A model generated the notes under the pieces. It made no database searches. It had not been told where the DNA came from and worked only from the letters and a program-made list of their open reading frames with translations. Of a stretch of 64,000 nucleotides of DNA, positions 21,070 to 34,258 are shown piece by piece (the stretch's first letter is position 1; each line of letters starts with the position of its first letter). Location: positions 1,178,001 to 1,242,000 of the forward strand of contig JAHLKF010000001.1 in the NCBI GenBank assembly GCA_025558075.1, in the 5' to 3' direction. The translations under genes and the position numbers were made by a program. Source of the stretch: Gaertneriomyces semiglobifer (Eukaryota; Chytridiomycota; Chytridiomycetes; Spizellomycetales; Spizellomycetaceae).

Positions 21070-21777
21070 CTCTGCAATTCTTATGTGGTTACTTGTCTCG
21101 CACGCGTCGTCTTAAAGAGTTCTGTCGTGCTGATTAGAGAAGAACGACGACGCCTACCGGGCCATGCAACATGGACAATCTGACTCTCTCACCTTTTAAA
21201 AAGCGTTTCCCCAAAAGTGTTCGACCGATGGTAGCAAGTTTCGACGTATTCACGATCGAGGTTATTATTAGCAAGTTGTCCGCATCAAAGGCGTCCTATG
21301 CGTTATCGATATTTGATACCCGCACATGTGCACTTATTGATATGACATTCGGGCACATGTTGTACACATGAGCGGTCATCTGACCTGATAAGTCACTCGG
21401 CGGGCGTCACGCGTCTGACGTTCGCATCTGGTTCCAACAAAGAAGACGATAATAATAAAGTCCTCGAACGCCAGCACTTGGAACCCCACCATCTCGCAAC
21501 TTGGGCAAGCTGCACTACGCCGTCAGTTCACACCACGCAACTAGGTTCTCTTTTTCCATTGTCGTCTGGAAGTGTGCAAGTCTGGAGGAGGTCGTCCGCA
21601 GTTCCGAAGAGCCGTACAAAAGACAGTTGTAGAGTTGTCGTGTAGAATCACGTCCAGTCAACAATTTTTATTAGTTGACGATACTAGACTATAATAGTAG
21701 TACAGCACAGAGACAGTGCGGTACACGTGGTTGGGTTGATCGATTCGTATTAAAGGTAGCTGCTATTGTGTTAAAAG
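21070..21777. promoter_or_regulatory. divergent promoter of GMPPA-like and aspartate aminotransferase genes
   Basis: About 700 bp between two divergent starts. Contains an inverted hexamer, GTCAAC at 21657-21662 and GTTGAC at 21674-21679, and AT-rich stretches near 21665. No convincing ORF or RNA gene is seen. Confidence 0.4.
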
Positions 21778-23462
<1,685 letters not shown>

Positions 23463-23629
23463 TCTGGTCATTTTACGGATGTTGATCATTATGGTAGTGT
23501 CATTATTAAGGACGTTGTGTTGACGAATATATTCCTCAGTTTGTTTACTTTCAACGCTACGTTTTGTTTGTTAAAATTCGTTATCGTTTACGAGGATGTT
23601 TGCCCAAGCGCGACGTGACCGAGACTTTG

Positions 23630-23638
23630 ATCAAACCA
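23630..23638 (+). promoter_or_regulatory. ATCAAACCA nonamer upstream of ACSF3-like gene
   Basis: The 9-mer ATCAAACCA lies 37 bp before the ATG of the synthetase. The same nonamer occurs three times in 33.4-34.0 kb upstream of another gene. A binding site is possible but unproven. Confidence 0.2.
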
Positions 23639-23663
23639 AACCACGTTCCCGTTTTCAACGTTA

Positions 23664-23687
23664 ATGAAAGTACGATGCTCTCGTTGA
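23664..23687 (+). promoter_or_regulatory. 7-codon upstream ORF overlapping main start
   Basis: An ATG at 23664, 11 bp before the proposed start of the ACSF3-like gene, opens a different frame that stops at 23685-23687, beyond the main ATG at 23675. If it lies in the mRNA it could reduce initiation at the main start. Confidence 0.4.
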
Positions 23688-26075
23688 CTTCTTTAGCTTA
23701 TAGGCGGTCATGCTTGGGAGTGCCCTCCAGTGTCTTTGTTCGTTTCCGCCGAATGGCGACAGCAACCTTGCCTGACTTGAAGCTGTTCGATCAAGCGACG
23801 CTTAACATGGGCAAGATCGCCATAACTTCGCGAGGGTCTAACTACTCATACGGCCAGCTTCTCCATGATGCAACTAACGTGCAATCGTTGATCTCACAGG
23901 CGTAAGTCTGGGAAAGTTCGCTTTTCTCGCCTTAAGTTCCAATACTTACTCAGGCGGTGACTGTAGGGCATCTAACCCGGTTGATCGCGTTGGCTCACGC
24001 CGGGTCGCATTTTTGTGCCCCAGAAGCTATGAGTACGTGGTTGCACAGTGGGGTGTATGGAGTGCAGGAGCTGTTGCCGTACCTTTATGCAAGTGGCAAT
24101 AGTCGACACCTTTCTACGGAACCGAACCGCAGAATTGGCTCATCCTCTTCGTACAGCTACGAGCCATCCGCCACCAGAGTTAGAGTATACAGTCACGGAT
24201 TCCCAATCGGACACGGTGCTGGTTCACTCTGCGTTTGCCAGCCACGTCGCTCCATTACGCGAGAAGATGCCGTCTGTGCGGTGGATCGATTTGCCAGACA
24301 TCCCTCAAAAGTCCGTGTCTGACCTGGTGAGCGTGGTTTGCTACGGGCATCTCAAGGCGCTTTCTTGACCTAACAACCGAGATCCCTACGTGGCAGAATT
24401 TTGAACGCATAACGTTTCCTAAAAGTAACGGCGCCATGATCATCTACACCAGTGGGACTACCGGTGAGCGTTGAGGTTGCTTTGGATGACCGTTAACGCA
24501 AACTGGACAAAGGGTATGCACGCAGGGAAGCCGAAGGGGGTGTTGACAACACATCAAAATTTGCAAGCTCAAGCGGAATCCCTGATTCAAGCATGGCGCT
24601 GGACTGCCAATGATAAAATCCTGCACGTTCTACCGCTGCATCACGTCCATGTACGTGCAATTGCTTCTTATTGTTTAGATGGGTGCAAACGGCCAACGTA
24701 GTCTCTTGCATCAGGGTGTTGTCAACGTAGGTGCGACGCTTCATAACCGGGCTCGCACAGCAAGGCTGAAGTGAACATTTAGGCTCTGACGTGCGCGCTT
24801 TGGAGCGGCGCTACTTGCGAATTCTTGGACCCATTTGAGCCGCATGCCGTTTGGAAGCGCTGGCTGGACCCTGCGCGTGACCTCTCACTATTCATGGCAG
24901 TCCCAACCATATACTGTGAGTGCGGACGCACGTCCAACATGGTGATCTCGGAACAGACAGACCAGAATGTCAAACTGATTTCATTCCAGCTAAGATGGCA
25001 CACGTGTATAACGAAATGTCACCGGAAGAGCAAAGGGAGGCCAAGGCAGCATGTGCGCAGTTCCGGTTGATGGTTTCTGGATCGGCTGCACTTCCCGAAA
25101 CTGTATTTAATGAGTGGGAAGGTATCAGTGGGCACAAGCTGCTTGAAAGGTGAACGCGGGTCTGATGCATCACTCCTTCCGCCGGGCTGACGCTTTTCCG
25201 GCAGATATGGCATGACTGAGATCGGAATGGGACTAGGGAATCCTTATGAAGGACCGCGCATCCCCGGGACCGTAGGAGTGCCGTTTCCTGGAGTGGAGGC
25301 GCGAATCGTCAACGAGAATGGCGTGGATGTAACAAACAACCCTAAGGAATCTGGAGAGCTGTTAATCCGGGGGCCACAAGTTTTCAAAGAGTAACCACAC
25401 TGGAATTACCTTCGATCTGATGTAAATACTGACTGGTACGGTGGCAGATACTGGAACCGGCGCGAAGCCACCCAGGAAGCCAAAACCGAGGACTGGTGAG
25501 TTGACATTGGCCGTCAAAAAGAATTCGCCAAATGCTCAGGGGACGGTATTGATAGGTTTCGTACGGGAGACATCGTCTCGCGAGACCAATCAGGAGTTTT
25601 CAAGATTTTAGGTCGCGCCTCGCAGGACATCATCAAGACCGGCGGATACAAGGTATCTTTCTAAATGAGCGAAATGAGCGCTACTGGCCACGGAAGCTAA
25701 TGTTTCCGTGCAAGATATCCGCTCTGGAAATCGAAAGGGAGTTGCTGGATGATTCTCGTATTCAGGATGCCGCAGTAGTAGGTCTGCCGTCCGAAGAATG
25801 GGGTGAAATTGTTGGAGCCGTTGTAGTGTTCAAGAAGGCAAGAGGATTGTTCCGTTTAGGCGCCTACTGACCCGCTAGTGCTGACTTTGTGGCTGGATTT
25901 GCAGAACGTTGTCCAGAGACCTGATTTACGTGAGATTCAAGCGTTCTTGCGACAGCGTCTAGCAAACTACAAGATACCGCGGGTGGTGAAAGTTGTTGAA
26001 AATATGCCGCGCAATCCGATGGGGAAAGTAAACAAAAAGGAACTTCGGAAGATCTTTGCGCCCATGAAGGAGTAG
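23675..26075 (+). CDS. acyl-CoA synthetase family member 3, likely mitochondrial malonyl-CoA synthetase
   Basis: Adenylate-forming enzyme of the ACSF3/malonyl-CoA synthetase group, which activates malonate for mitochondrial fatty acid synthesis. Thirteen exons: 23675-23901, 23967-24092, 24164-24326, 24382-24463, 24526-24650, 24715-24726, 24783-24915, 24990-25149, 25205-25390, 25448-25495, 25556-25652, 25715-25837 and 25905-26075; 550 residues, all in phase. AMP-binding motifs: [64 protein letters not shown], and C-terminal [15 protein letters not shown] with the catalytic Lys. The N-terminus ([11 protein letters not shown], later RFRRMATA) is Arg-rich without acids, as a mitochondrial presequence. 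Exon 6 is 12 nt, and the last intron starts with GC. No peroxisomal SKL tail. Substrate malonate is inferred from family likeness. Confidence 0.88.
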
Positions 26076-26974
26076 TGGTAGCTGCGGCACGCACGGTCAG
26101 CTTATGAGAGAGCTGTCAGTAGGTTGTCCTCGTTGACGCAACGTGACAGCAGCACAATGTGCACGCATGCCACGCTTAGCCGACTACTGCATGGCACAGA
26201 GTATGATGTCCTTATCATAGTTGATGCTGTTTGGATCCTGTTGCATGGCCAACCTATATACCTATGCCTATACCTCTAATACATGGTGGTTAAGTGATCG
26301 ATCCAACGTGCCAAGTTTTAAGTAGTGAGGGGTTGTCACGCGGAAGTATTTATTCAAGGCCACGTTCATTCACTGCAAAAAGACCAGCTGTTCTCCTTTT
26401 GACCAACACACGTCGAACCAACAGCGAGCTACCAGCAAAGGGTGAAGAGACCTTCCTTCCCCCCACACAGTTCACGAAGGCATTGAAAATTTCTTCCAAT
26501 ATTTCGCTTTCCTCGTTTTCAAAGTTTCTTGTAAACTTGCTTGCATCCGGACGGTAGACCCGAGCCCGCTCGACCACGTTGCCCGGCCCCCATTGTCTCC
26601 TTCTACTTGAGTTGTAAACGCAGCAACTCATTACTATACACCCGTCACGGAAGTGATGATCATTTTATAAAAACCTTGCAGCCGACAGATTCTTTTTAGT
26701 ATTTTATGGTATAACGCTTTTCAGAAAGAGAAAGTGTTAACTGTTGTGAAATTTGGTGTTGATTGTTACGAGTCGCCCACGTTTCTTCAGACCAAGACAT
26801 TGCTGCCAGAGCTGATTTGCCTATTTTGACATTGAAGCTCTCCGATATATAACCAACCTGCTGCTATTCCTCTTCTTTGAAGAGTTGTCTTTTGAATTTT
26901 TTGTCGTCCCGAAGTCGCATACCTGGCGTATCAGTTGCGACCTCGGTAGCGACACCTGTACCGATTGGCGATAT
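26076..26974. other. 900-bp gap before KCS1-like gene
   Basis: Two overlapping open frames on opposite strands (26294-26557 plus, 26350-26631 minus) have no recognisable family and one begins far from any splice context. The rest is AT-richer, especially 26640-26780. Most likely a long promoter and 5' leader for the downstream kinase. Confidence 0.4.
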
Positions 26975-29737
26975 ATGTCAACTTCCATATCGGCGACGCA
27001 ACAAGGCATAACTGCTGCGTCTCGACAACCTATCTTGCCTAGTGGCAGCGCATTACCGTCAAATCTCAACTGCAAAACGAATACCTTATCCTCAAACCGA
27101 AATCTGGGCTCCGACGGCGATTCACCTTCTCCGCGTTCGCTGTCGTCGGTATCGTCGCCCTCATCACCGCAAACATCAAATGATGTCCGGAAAGTCGAGC
27201 AGAAGAGACGAGCGTCCGGTAGGATACCATGGCTTCGTTCCTTATTAGTTTTTAAGCGCCACAACTAATTATCTGTTCTCTGACAGATATGTATCCTACC
27301 ACTGGAATGGCCGCTACATCATTCTCGGGACGGTTGGGTGCGTCTACATCGAGATCATTGAACAGGGGGGAGGTGCTGATAGGTGACTACAGCTCGATGA
27401 ATAACTCGCCAGAGGTGCAACTGTCCTCTCAGTTCGCCGCATGCAATCTTGAATCCGCCCGATCATTACCCACCGATGCCGGCTGGAGAGCAGGCGTTCG
27501 GTCCCCTTCCTCCACACCGCCCGTGCCCATTCCGCACGTCACCGAGTCCAACAACTCGCGTCGACCTTCTTACACGAACGCCAATATTTCGCCTGCGGCA
27601 AGTGAGAGGAACTTTTTACACCGATATCGGAGCGACACCAGTATTAGCAAGAGTCACAACACTGGTCGTACTTTGAAGAAATCGCGACATAGCCGGTCCT
27701 TGACCTTTGCCAGCGATGATGAGGATGATTTTACTTGTTCCGGATATCGGAATTCTCCACCATCGTTGCCGCTCATCCCATACCGCAACCAAGTGGGCGG
27801 ACATGCTTCGTTTTTGCGCTTCTCTGACAAGGCTTTATGTAAACCTTTGAATATGAAGGAAAAGCAATTCTACGAAGTCTTGGAATCGGCACATCCAGAA
27901 ATTAAGCCGTTCATCGCGACCTATTTGGGAGTTGTAAATGTAACATACAGCACTGCCAACTCTGAGACTGATGGCTTTGCTGTAGCCGAAGGGACACCGC
28001 TGGTACTACTTGAAGAGAATCAGCACATTCTCTTCGACGACGCGGAAACACCAAACAGGCTTTCAAAGGATGGGTCGGATCAGTCATTGAATGGTTCTCC
28101 GGGATTCAATCGGCGATTACAAGCGCAAGTATTCAAAGATGCGCTCTCTCCGCAAAGTCTGCGTGCCCGATTTCAACAGCTGCGCACAGCCGCCGGCTCA
28201 ATCGCCAGGCGACATTCCTTCAGTAATGGAGAGCTTCACACGCGCGATACGCCGGATACACCGACGTCTCCTGCTACTGCCACGGCGCCACAAGGGATTC
28301 CGGATTTGCGACCTGAATCACGACCACACTTGGTCGTCCCTGAGTCTAGTACAGATGCGCTCAGTCCCATTTTTCAAATGTCCGATGATGAGGAAGACAA
28401 AACGTCGGACTCTCGGCCGCACGGACGATCCTACTCTCCACAGAAGAATTATTCGCCGCCCCCTTCCCGCATAGCTCGTTCTCCGTCAACGCCCGTTCAA
28501 CCTAGTGTTGATGACCACGGGCATCGCCCCGTCGTTGGCACCACCCCAGCTGGATATAATCCGTGGTCGCTTCATCTGTACAACAACTCTTTGGCTAAGA
28601 TTGCTAGCAAAAAAGATGGTGCCGCTAAGAAGCGAACACATCAATTCCTTCTTCTGGAAGATCTGACAGAGGGTTTAAAATATCCTTGTATTCTGGATTT
28701 GAAAATGGGAAGCCGGCAGCACGGTGTTTATGCTACACCTGAGAAGAGGCTGTCGCAAGAACGGAAATGCGAGCTCAGTACGAGTAAGGCGCTGGGCGTT
28801 CGCATATGTGGCATGCAGGTAAGCATTTTGCTTCTTTTGCCTTTGTATGCTCTGTCGCTTACGCTTCTCCCATCAGGTCTATAAACGAACGACAAATTCC
28901 TTCACTTATCTGGACAAATATGTTGGCCGACGAATTAATATGAGTAGCTTTAAGCCATCGCTATTGTCTTTCCTTGATAACGGAGAGCGGTACATGGTGG
29001 GATATATACCTAAGATGCTCCAGAAATTGCGCAACCTACACGATGTGGTATCGACACTCTCGACATACCGATTTTACGCTAGTAGCTTGCTGATAGTTTA
29101 CGATGGAGCTTGGGCCGAAGGTGTCGATGATCAAAACGTGCCAGAAGTACACCCGTCGTCAGCTTCTGGGGAGAACCCCGACATGACGTCTGTACCAGGA
29201 CTATTACTATCCAAGCGCTCGCGGGAGGTCACTGTGAAAATGATCGATTTTGCCAATTGTGTCACCAACACGGATCGCCTTATTCGGCAAGGTGAACTTT
29301 CCTCCTCGCCTAGCGACATTGCTGTGCCCTTTCCACCTACTACCAGGGGCCCAGATAATGGTTACTTGCTTGGCCTACGCACTCTCATGAGAAATTTTGA
29401 AGAGATATATGAAGAACTGGGCGGTGGGCGATCTGGTCCGCACCTCGACGCGTTCGGGCATGTTTTGAAATCAGCACTTACGATGACGCAGCTTGTCAGT
29501 GTGTGCGGTTTCGGCGCAACAGCAGGTGATTTGCTAAGCCCGCAGCCGATCTTGTTGGCCGGAAGTGCACCAGTGGGAACTACGGGTGCAGTCACTTCCT
29601 CAGGGAGGGTGACGAGCACAAGTGTAGGGGATGTACTGCCGCATGCAACAGGTTTTAAGGTGGATGTTCAGTATAAAGATAACCCGTCAGCCATTCGAGC
29701 TGGTGCGAAAGAGAAAGATCCTGAGGTAGGGAAATGA
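26975..29737 (+). CDS. KCS1: inositol hexakisphosphate kinase, KCS1 type
   Basis: Makes inositol pyrophosphates (5-IP7) from IP6; affects phosphate signalling and stress. Three exons, 26975-27218, 27287-28818 and 28877-29737, 878 residues. The N-terminal half is a long Ser/Pro-rich disordered region. A folded start appears at LNMKEKQFYEVLE followed by HPEIKPFIATYLGVV. The kinase half has LLLEDLTEG, the family signature PCILDLKMGSRQHG (PxxxDxKxG), LGVRICGMQVYKRTTNSF across the second splice, SSLLIVYDG and VKMIDFANCVTNTD, the metal-binding DFA. The first exon is joined because its donor after a single G matches the phase of the second exon; an alternative is translation from ATG 27289. Confidence 0.92.
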
Positions 29738-29837
29738 ACAGTTAGTGATGAGATTGTAGTGCTTGTGTGTCTTCATGTACCATTCTTTTGGCAATTACAC
29801 ACTATACATATTTTAATCCCCGACTCCAAGCCGCTCT

Positions 29838-31313
29838 CTATTCTGATAGTCTGAGCCTAGCGTTTCTATCTCCTAAATGAGTGTGATCTATAAACCATCC
29901 GGAACTCCTCAATGCCTGGACAACCTCGTCAAACGTCGAGCTAGCAATGTTGTACGTCACTTGAATATATCGCACCGCACTCTCTTCGGTGAGTTCCTGG
30001 CCCGACTTCGAGGCTTGCTCCAGTAATGCCCGTAAAATGCAGGCATGGTAAAAACCCTTTAATGTATCCAGCGTCGTCGCATCAACAGTAAACCAACAAC
30101 AGACATGCGGGTCATGTGGCAATTTTCCGGGCGCCAGAACGGTCTTCCAGGAATCAATGGTGCCCTTTTTACCTGCTGGGATCATCAGTAATCTGTAGCG
30201 CTCCGTCGACCTACCAGGACCAAAAATCTCGCCAGTGACAAACTCGTTCCACGTGTGCTGCTGGATGCTCTCTAACCGGCGGGGCAACGATGGCTCCAGT
30301 GCGATTGGGATTGCGAAGACCGATCGATATTGGAATATGAACTGTTCTCGCGATGAGACTTCGGCTGGAGAGGGCACCGAGATATGCTTCAAATGCTGCT
30401 GCTGCATTGTAGCATGTGGATTACGGCAGTACTCATCAGCAAGGTGCCGAGCGCTGCCGGCAAACAACAGTTCCGCTCGCTCAAGATTGATTGTCCGGGT
30501 GATGAAGGCCTCGTTGGCGCAGTAGGCGAACCACATGTTGATCGCGCAAAGAGGCGCGAAGGCCAACAATAGGTGTGAAGGTTCCGAACCGATGAAATAA
30601 CTTAACAAAATGCCCGAGCTGGTGCCCAGGAGACCCGCAGCTGTGGCTTGAGCTCCAGCTTTTGCGGTGACATCACCCAGGTTGTCTTCGCGCGTGAATG
30701 CTTTATGCATCGACGCCTTCGTTGCGCTCGTGGCTATCCAGCCAATATTTTTGCATACATTGGAAATACTGGCTAAAGGTAGGAACAGGTGTGGCACCAT
30801 AGGGGTCAGAATCTCCACAAAGGTTGCTACCTGAATAGCAGCAGCAGATAGAAAGCGGTATCGCTTCGGTGAGGAGTCGAAGCGGTTTGCGGTTACTCCA
30901 GCATATATCACACCGCCGAGTAAGCCGAATCCATCTTTGATGATCCAATTGGTCGTTGCCGCCAGGCCGGCAGCCACCGCAGCACCCATGCCTAAAGCAT
31001 GTAGCAGCGCTTGAGTGGACAACGTGCCCGTAACTGTGCCAGTAACTGAATGAAGGAAGGAGTAGATGGTGTATGGTTTATAGTCAGCGGTGACTGAGTG
31101 AGGGTAGCCTTTCGGTAAGAATGCGATGACAAGTTTGTCGCGCACTTGCGAGAGACAATACTGAAATAACGAACTTCTCGGTGCCGCTGGTAGGTCCGAT
31201 GTTGCAAAGCTCGGCTGGCGCTCAGAGCCGCCGTGCACCTCGACGACGCGGCGCGATATTGACCACCGAGGTGTACCATGGCCGCGGGGCGATGAGGAAG
31301 GGTCCAACGACAT
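29838..31313 (-). CDS. RUS (root UVB sensitive) / DUF647 family protein
   Basis: Intronless, 491 residues from ATG 31313. The DUF647 core is unmistakable: FLPKGYPHSVTADYKPYTIY, TGTLSTQALLHALGMGAA, TTNWIIKDGFGLLGGVIYAG, VEILTPMVPHLFLPLASISN and GWIATSATKASMHKAFT, then NLGDVTAKAGAQATAAGLLG. Several hydrophobic stretches suggest membrane association. The C-terminal third is the less conserved RUS tail. In plants RUS1/RUS2 act in UV-B sensing and auxin transport; the human homolog (RUSF1) and fungal ones have no settled role, so no function is claimed. Confidence 0.9.
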   Translation of the reverse strand: MSLDPSSSPRGHGTPRWSISRRVVEVHGGSERQPSFATSDLPAAPRSSLFQYCLSQVRDKLVIAFLPKGYPHSVTADYKPYTIYSFLHSVTGTVTGTLSTQALLHALGMGAAVAAGLAATTNWIIKDGFGLLGGVIYAGVTANRFDSSPKRYRFLSAAAIQVATFVEILTPMVPHLFLPLASISNVCKNIGWIATSATKASMHKAFTREDNLGDVTAKAGAQATAAGLLGTSSGILLSYFIGSEPSHLLLAFAPLCAINMWFAYCANEAFITRTINLERAELLFAGSARHLADEYCRNPHATMQQQHLKHISVPSPAEVSSREQFIFQYRSVFAIPIALEPSLPRRLESIQQHTWNEFVTGEIFGPGRSTERYRLLMIPAGKKGTIDSWKTVLAPGKLPHDPHVCCWFTVDATTLDTLKGFYHACILRALLEQASKSGQELTEESAVRYIQVTYNIASSTFDEVVQALRSSGWFIDHTHLGDRNARLRLSE

Positions 31314-31336
31314 AGTCGTCCATGTCAAAGAATCAC

Positions 31337-31675
31337 CTATGACATAGTTAAGTCATGTAATTCGGACAAAGCAGCAACTATTTGATCAAAGACCTCTTTG
31401 AAATCTTTGTTGAATTCGCAACGGTTGGCCGCTGGGGGTTTCCTTCGGACTGTCTTCTTGACCGGGAAGAGTTGAGTAAGATGCGGATATTTCTCTCGTT
31501 CGGGGGCGCCTACTTGGAGCGGCACACTGGATGCAGCGCGACCATACCCGAAACACATAACGATTGGTATGCCTGAAGATCATGCTGGATACGCTGATGA
31601 ACTCGGTCAACGATCTTTGTCCAGATAAAAAGGTGTTCGCGTTAGGCCAAAACTCCGCGTAACATGACTGTGCAT
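31337..31675 (-). CDS. candidate small gene, unknown product
   Basis: The minus strand reads NRCEFNKDFKEVFDQIVAAL then SELHDLTMS to a stop at 31337. Upstream, a splice from TCGG|GTATGG to TAG|GCGCC joins it to IVDRVHQRIQHDLQAYQSLC. A further short exon with ATG at 31675 is possible, giving about 86 residues. The product looks helical and charged. It sits between the RUS gene (same strand, 24 bp downstream) and the WDR89 homolog (divergent). The start and family are unresolved; the segment could instead be 5' leader of the RUS gene. Confidence 0.35.
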
Positions 31676-31862
31676 ATTGGTGGCACAGTTGCGAATTCTT
31701 TTTGAGGCCGCGACCGGTTTTCGCACTTGAAAACTAATAGTTGTCAACAGTACTTGAGCAACGGTAGAGACCAGCTCCCATTGCGTAGCGCTCAGGGCTT
31801 GAGAAGGGAAGAGGAGCCAAAGGAGTAACCGGTTGCATCAACGCTCCACAGAAAACCTTGAG

Positions 31863-33070
31863 ATGACAGCTCCCGTGGCCTGGGCGCCTTTCCGGGCGGT
31901 CAACCGAATCTCGAAGACGGAGGCTGGATACGTGCTCGACATTATTCGTTCGCCTGACCGGACCATAGTGGTGGCACCAACGTCATCTGGATGGGTGCAG
32001 ATCCTGGACCCAAACCTGACACTCCTATTTTCCTTTCGCGCCACGAGCGGTCTTGTCAACGATATTCTTACCGAAGCTGTGTTTGACCCTAAAGACAGCA
32101 GTTTATTATGGGTGGGAAGTAAGCTGGGCAAGGTCAGGTTATTTGATGTGAGAACAGGTCAAATTCGCCAAGAGTTGGACGGTACGTGCTCGCTTGGGCC
32201 ATGCACTCGAGCTGTCGTCATGACCTCCGTGCTGAATGAAATGTTTCACGTAGCTGGCGCCCCTGTCCTGTCAATATCAGTAAACAGTGACAACACCCTT
32301 CTGGCAGCGGGTACAGAATTGGATGATAGCAAAGACGAAGGAGATGCGAAGTTGTGCATATGGTATGATTGCAGATCTTTTGGACTTGATATTGCCGCAC
32401 ACTCAACGTATCATTGGCACCATCATTACAGGGATTTACGAAACCCGTCTGAGAGCTGTATAGCAGCATTTGTCGAATGCCATTCGGACGACATCACCCA
32501 AGTCCGCTTCCATCCCACTGAGCCTCTCGCTATGATCTCTGGATCGACAGACGGGCTTATTTGCCTGTATAACTTGTCCAGTTTAGACGAAGATGATGCT
32601 TTATATCAGGTCATCAAGCAGGAATCCATCGCGCGAGTTGGCTACTTTGGTCCTAATTATGAATACATATACTCGCTGAATCATACCGAGACCTTTTCGT
32701 TGTGGAGATTTGTTGACGGCGAGAAAATGCACGATTTTGGGGATGTCAGAGTATCCTGCGAGGCACAAGGAGTCAAATTGGACTATCTGATAGATTCTCA
32801 GTACGCTTCGTATTCAGGAAGGCTCTTTCTTGTTGGCGGTGATCAAGAGTAAGTGACGTCCATAATATTTGAACGTTGTCGCGCGCTGCTGACCTCAAAA
32901 TAAGTGGCAACTTAGGCATCTTCCACGTTACTATCGGAAAGCTGGAGCTCGTCCACACCCTTAACGGTGGGCATTCCGACATTGTGCGAGGAGTGGATTG
33001 GGATGTGCCTTGTGGAACTTTGATATCAGGCGCGGAGGACGGCCAAATTACTCTGTGGAGGAATACGTGA
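31863..33070 (+). CDS. WD40 repeat protein, WDR89 type
   Basis: Four exons: 31863-32181, 32254-32362, 32432-32848 and 32905-33070, 336 residues. The first two introns are 72 and 69 nt, multiples of three without stops, so the unspliced frame stays open; splicing gives the expected AKLCIW-DLRNP repeat end. Other WD blocks: LWVGSKLGKVRLFDVRTGQI, SHDD-type HSDDITQVRFHPTEPLAMIS, GSTDGLICLYNLSS, HSDIVRGVDWD and LISGAEDGQITLWRNT. Order and the ITQVRFHP block resemble human WDR89. WD40 proteins are scaffolds; no specific role is known. Confidence 0.85.
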
Positions 33071-34258
33071 TAGATACGATACGGGACGTGCGTTGACCAG
33101 CAGTCATTCTCAGGACCCACTGATCCTTCCGAAGCCGCTTCCTGCCTTTTGACGGTTCGTACCTATGACGTCGATCGGCCACCAACACCAGATGGCAGAG
33201 TGCGAGAAGGAATCCTTGTGACCATTGTGGCCTGATGAACCGAGTCCACAACTAGAAACCGAGTATCTCTGCAACGAACGGTTTCGTGGTAGATATGTGG
33301 ATGTGCAGTTAATCGTTGAAAGCTGTATCACATAGCGATGCTCGCCGGAAGCAGATCTACTTGTAGTTACAGTGCGGCCACTTGATTCGAGAGTACAAAT
33401 TCGGAAAGCTTAACAAGGAAAACTCCCCCTCCAAACTGTTTTTGCTCCTTTTCTTGGCTCGGTTGGCTCATTGATCGAAAAAAAGATATCAAACCACCCC
33501 AACGGATTCTGGCACGAACACGGTGCTCTGTTTTGTTTTTCTCTAAGAGATGCGCGCTGCCGTGTCAGTTGCTGTCCGTACATTTACCACTGTTGACACC
33601 TGCAGATCAAACCACTTTTGGCGGTTGGAATCCTGAGACGTCTTCGCAAACGACGAACTGAACGTTAACACCAATGCAGACACACACGGGTTGCGTTCCG
33701 ACCCTTCTCATTATTACTCTGTTCGGGAAATAGAATTTCCCATATCCTTTGACTGGAATACCTACCACCCGCTCCGCTTTAGGTATCGTTGCTGTCCTCA
33801 AAAGCCCTGCCGTAACTGCGAGCCATGTCTATGTCGCCTGTCTAGTCCCTAAGCGATGCTGTCAAATTGCTATCGATAACGCATTCACACACGGTCGGCA
33901 CTGCGACGATCCAAACAGGTCAACCAAACCATCAAACCAAGGCCATACTCATCGCCATCTGGGGAAGCAGTGGGGAAGAAAACGACTTTGTGGAAAGCAA
34001 TTGCTAGGTTTCGTTTTTCGACACCAAACTCTGGTTCGTTTGTTTTGTGTGAATTTGGATTCGCAAAAGGTGGGTATGGGAAAAACATCACCCAGTATGA
34101 GAAGGCTCGCCTAGGGCGCATGGACGGTGGTCTATGAGCTAACTAAACTTCAAGAAGTTCAATTTAACCCGGCACAAACTTATGCGGAGCCTTTTTCCTT
34201 TGCAAACCATCTCAAGGAGCCGCGCAATCTCATTTCACCGTTTTGAGAATCACTCGAG
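33071..34258. other. 1.2-kb intergenic region with repeated nonamer
   Basis: Long by the standards of this window. It has short open frames on both strands (for example 33749-34114 plus, 33885-34121 minus) without family likeness. The nonamer ATCAAACCA is found at 33488-33496, 33606-33614 and 33931-33939, all upstream of the HAWE-motif gene. I see no tRNA, 5S or U-snRNA signature. Could be an extended promoter or hold a non-coding RNA. Confidence 0.35.
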
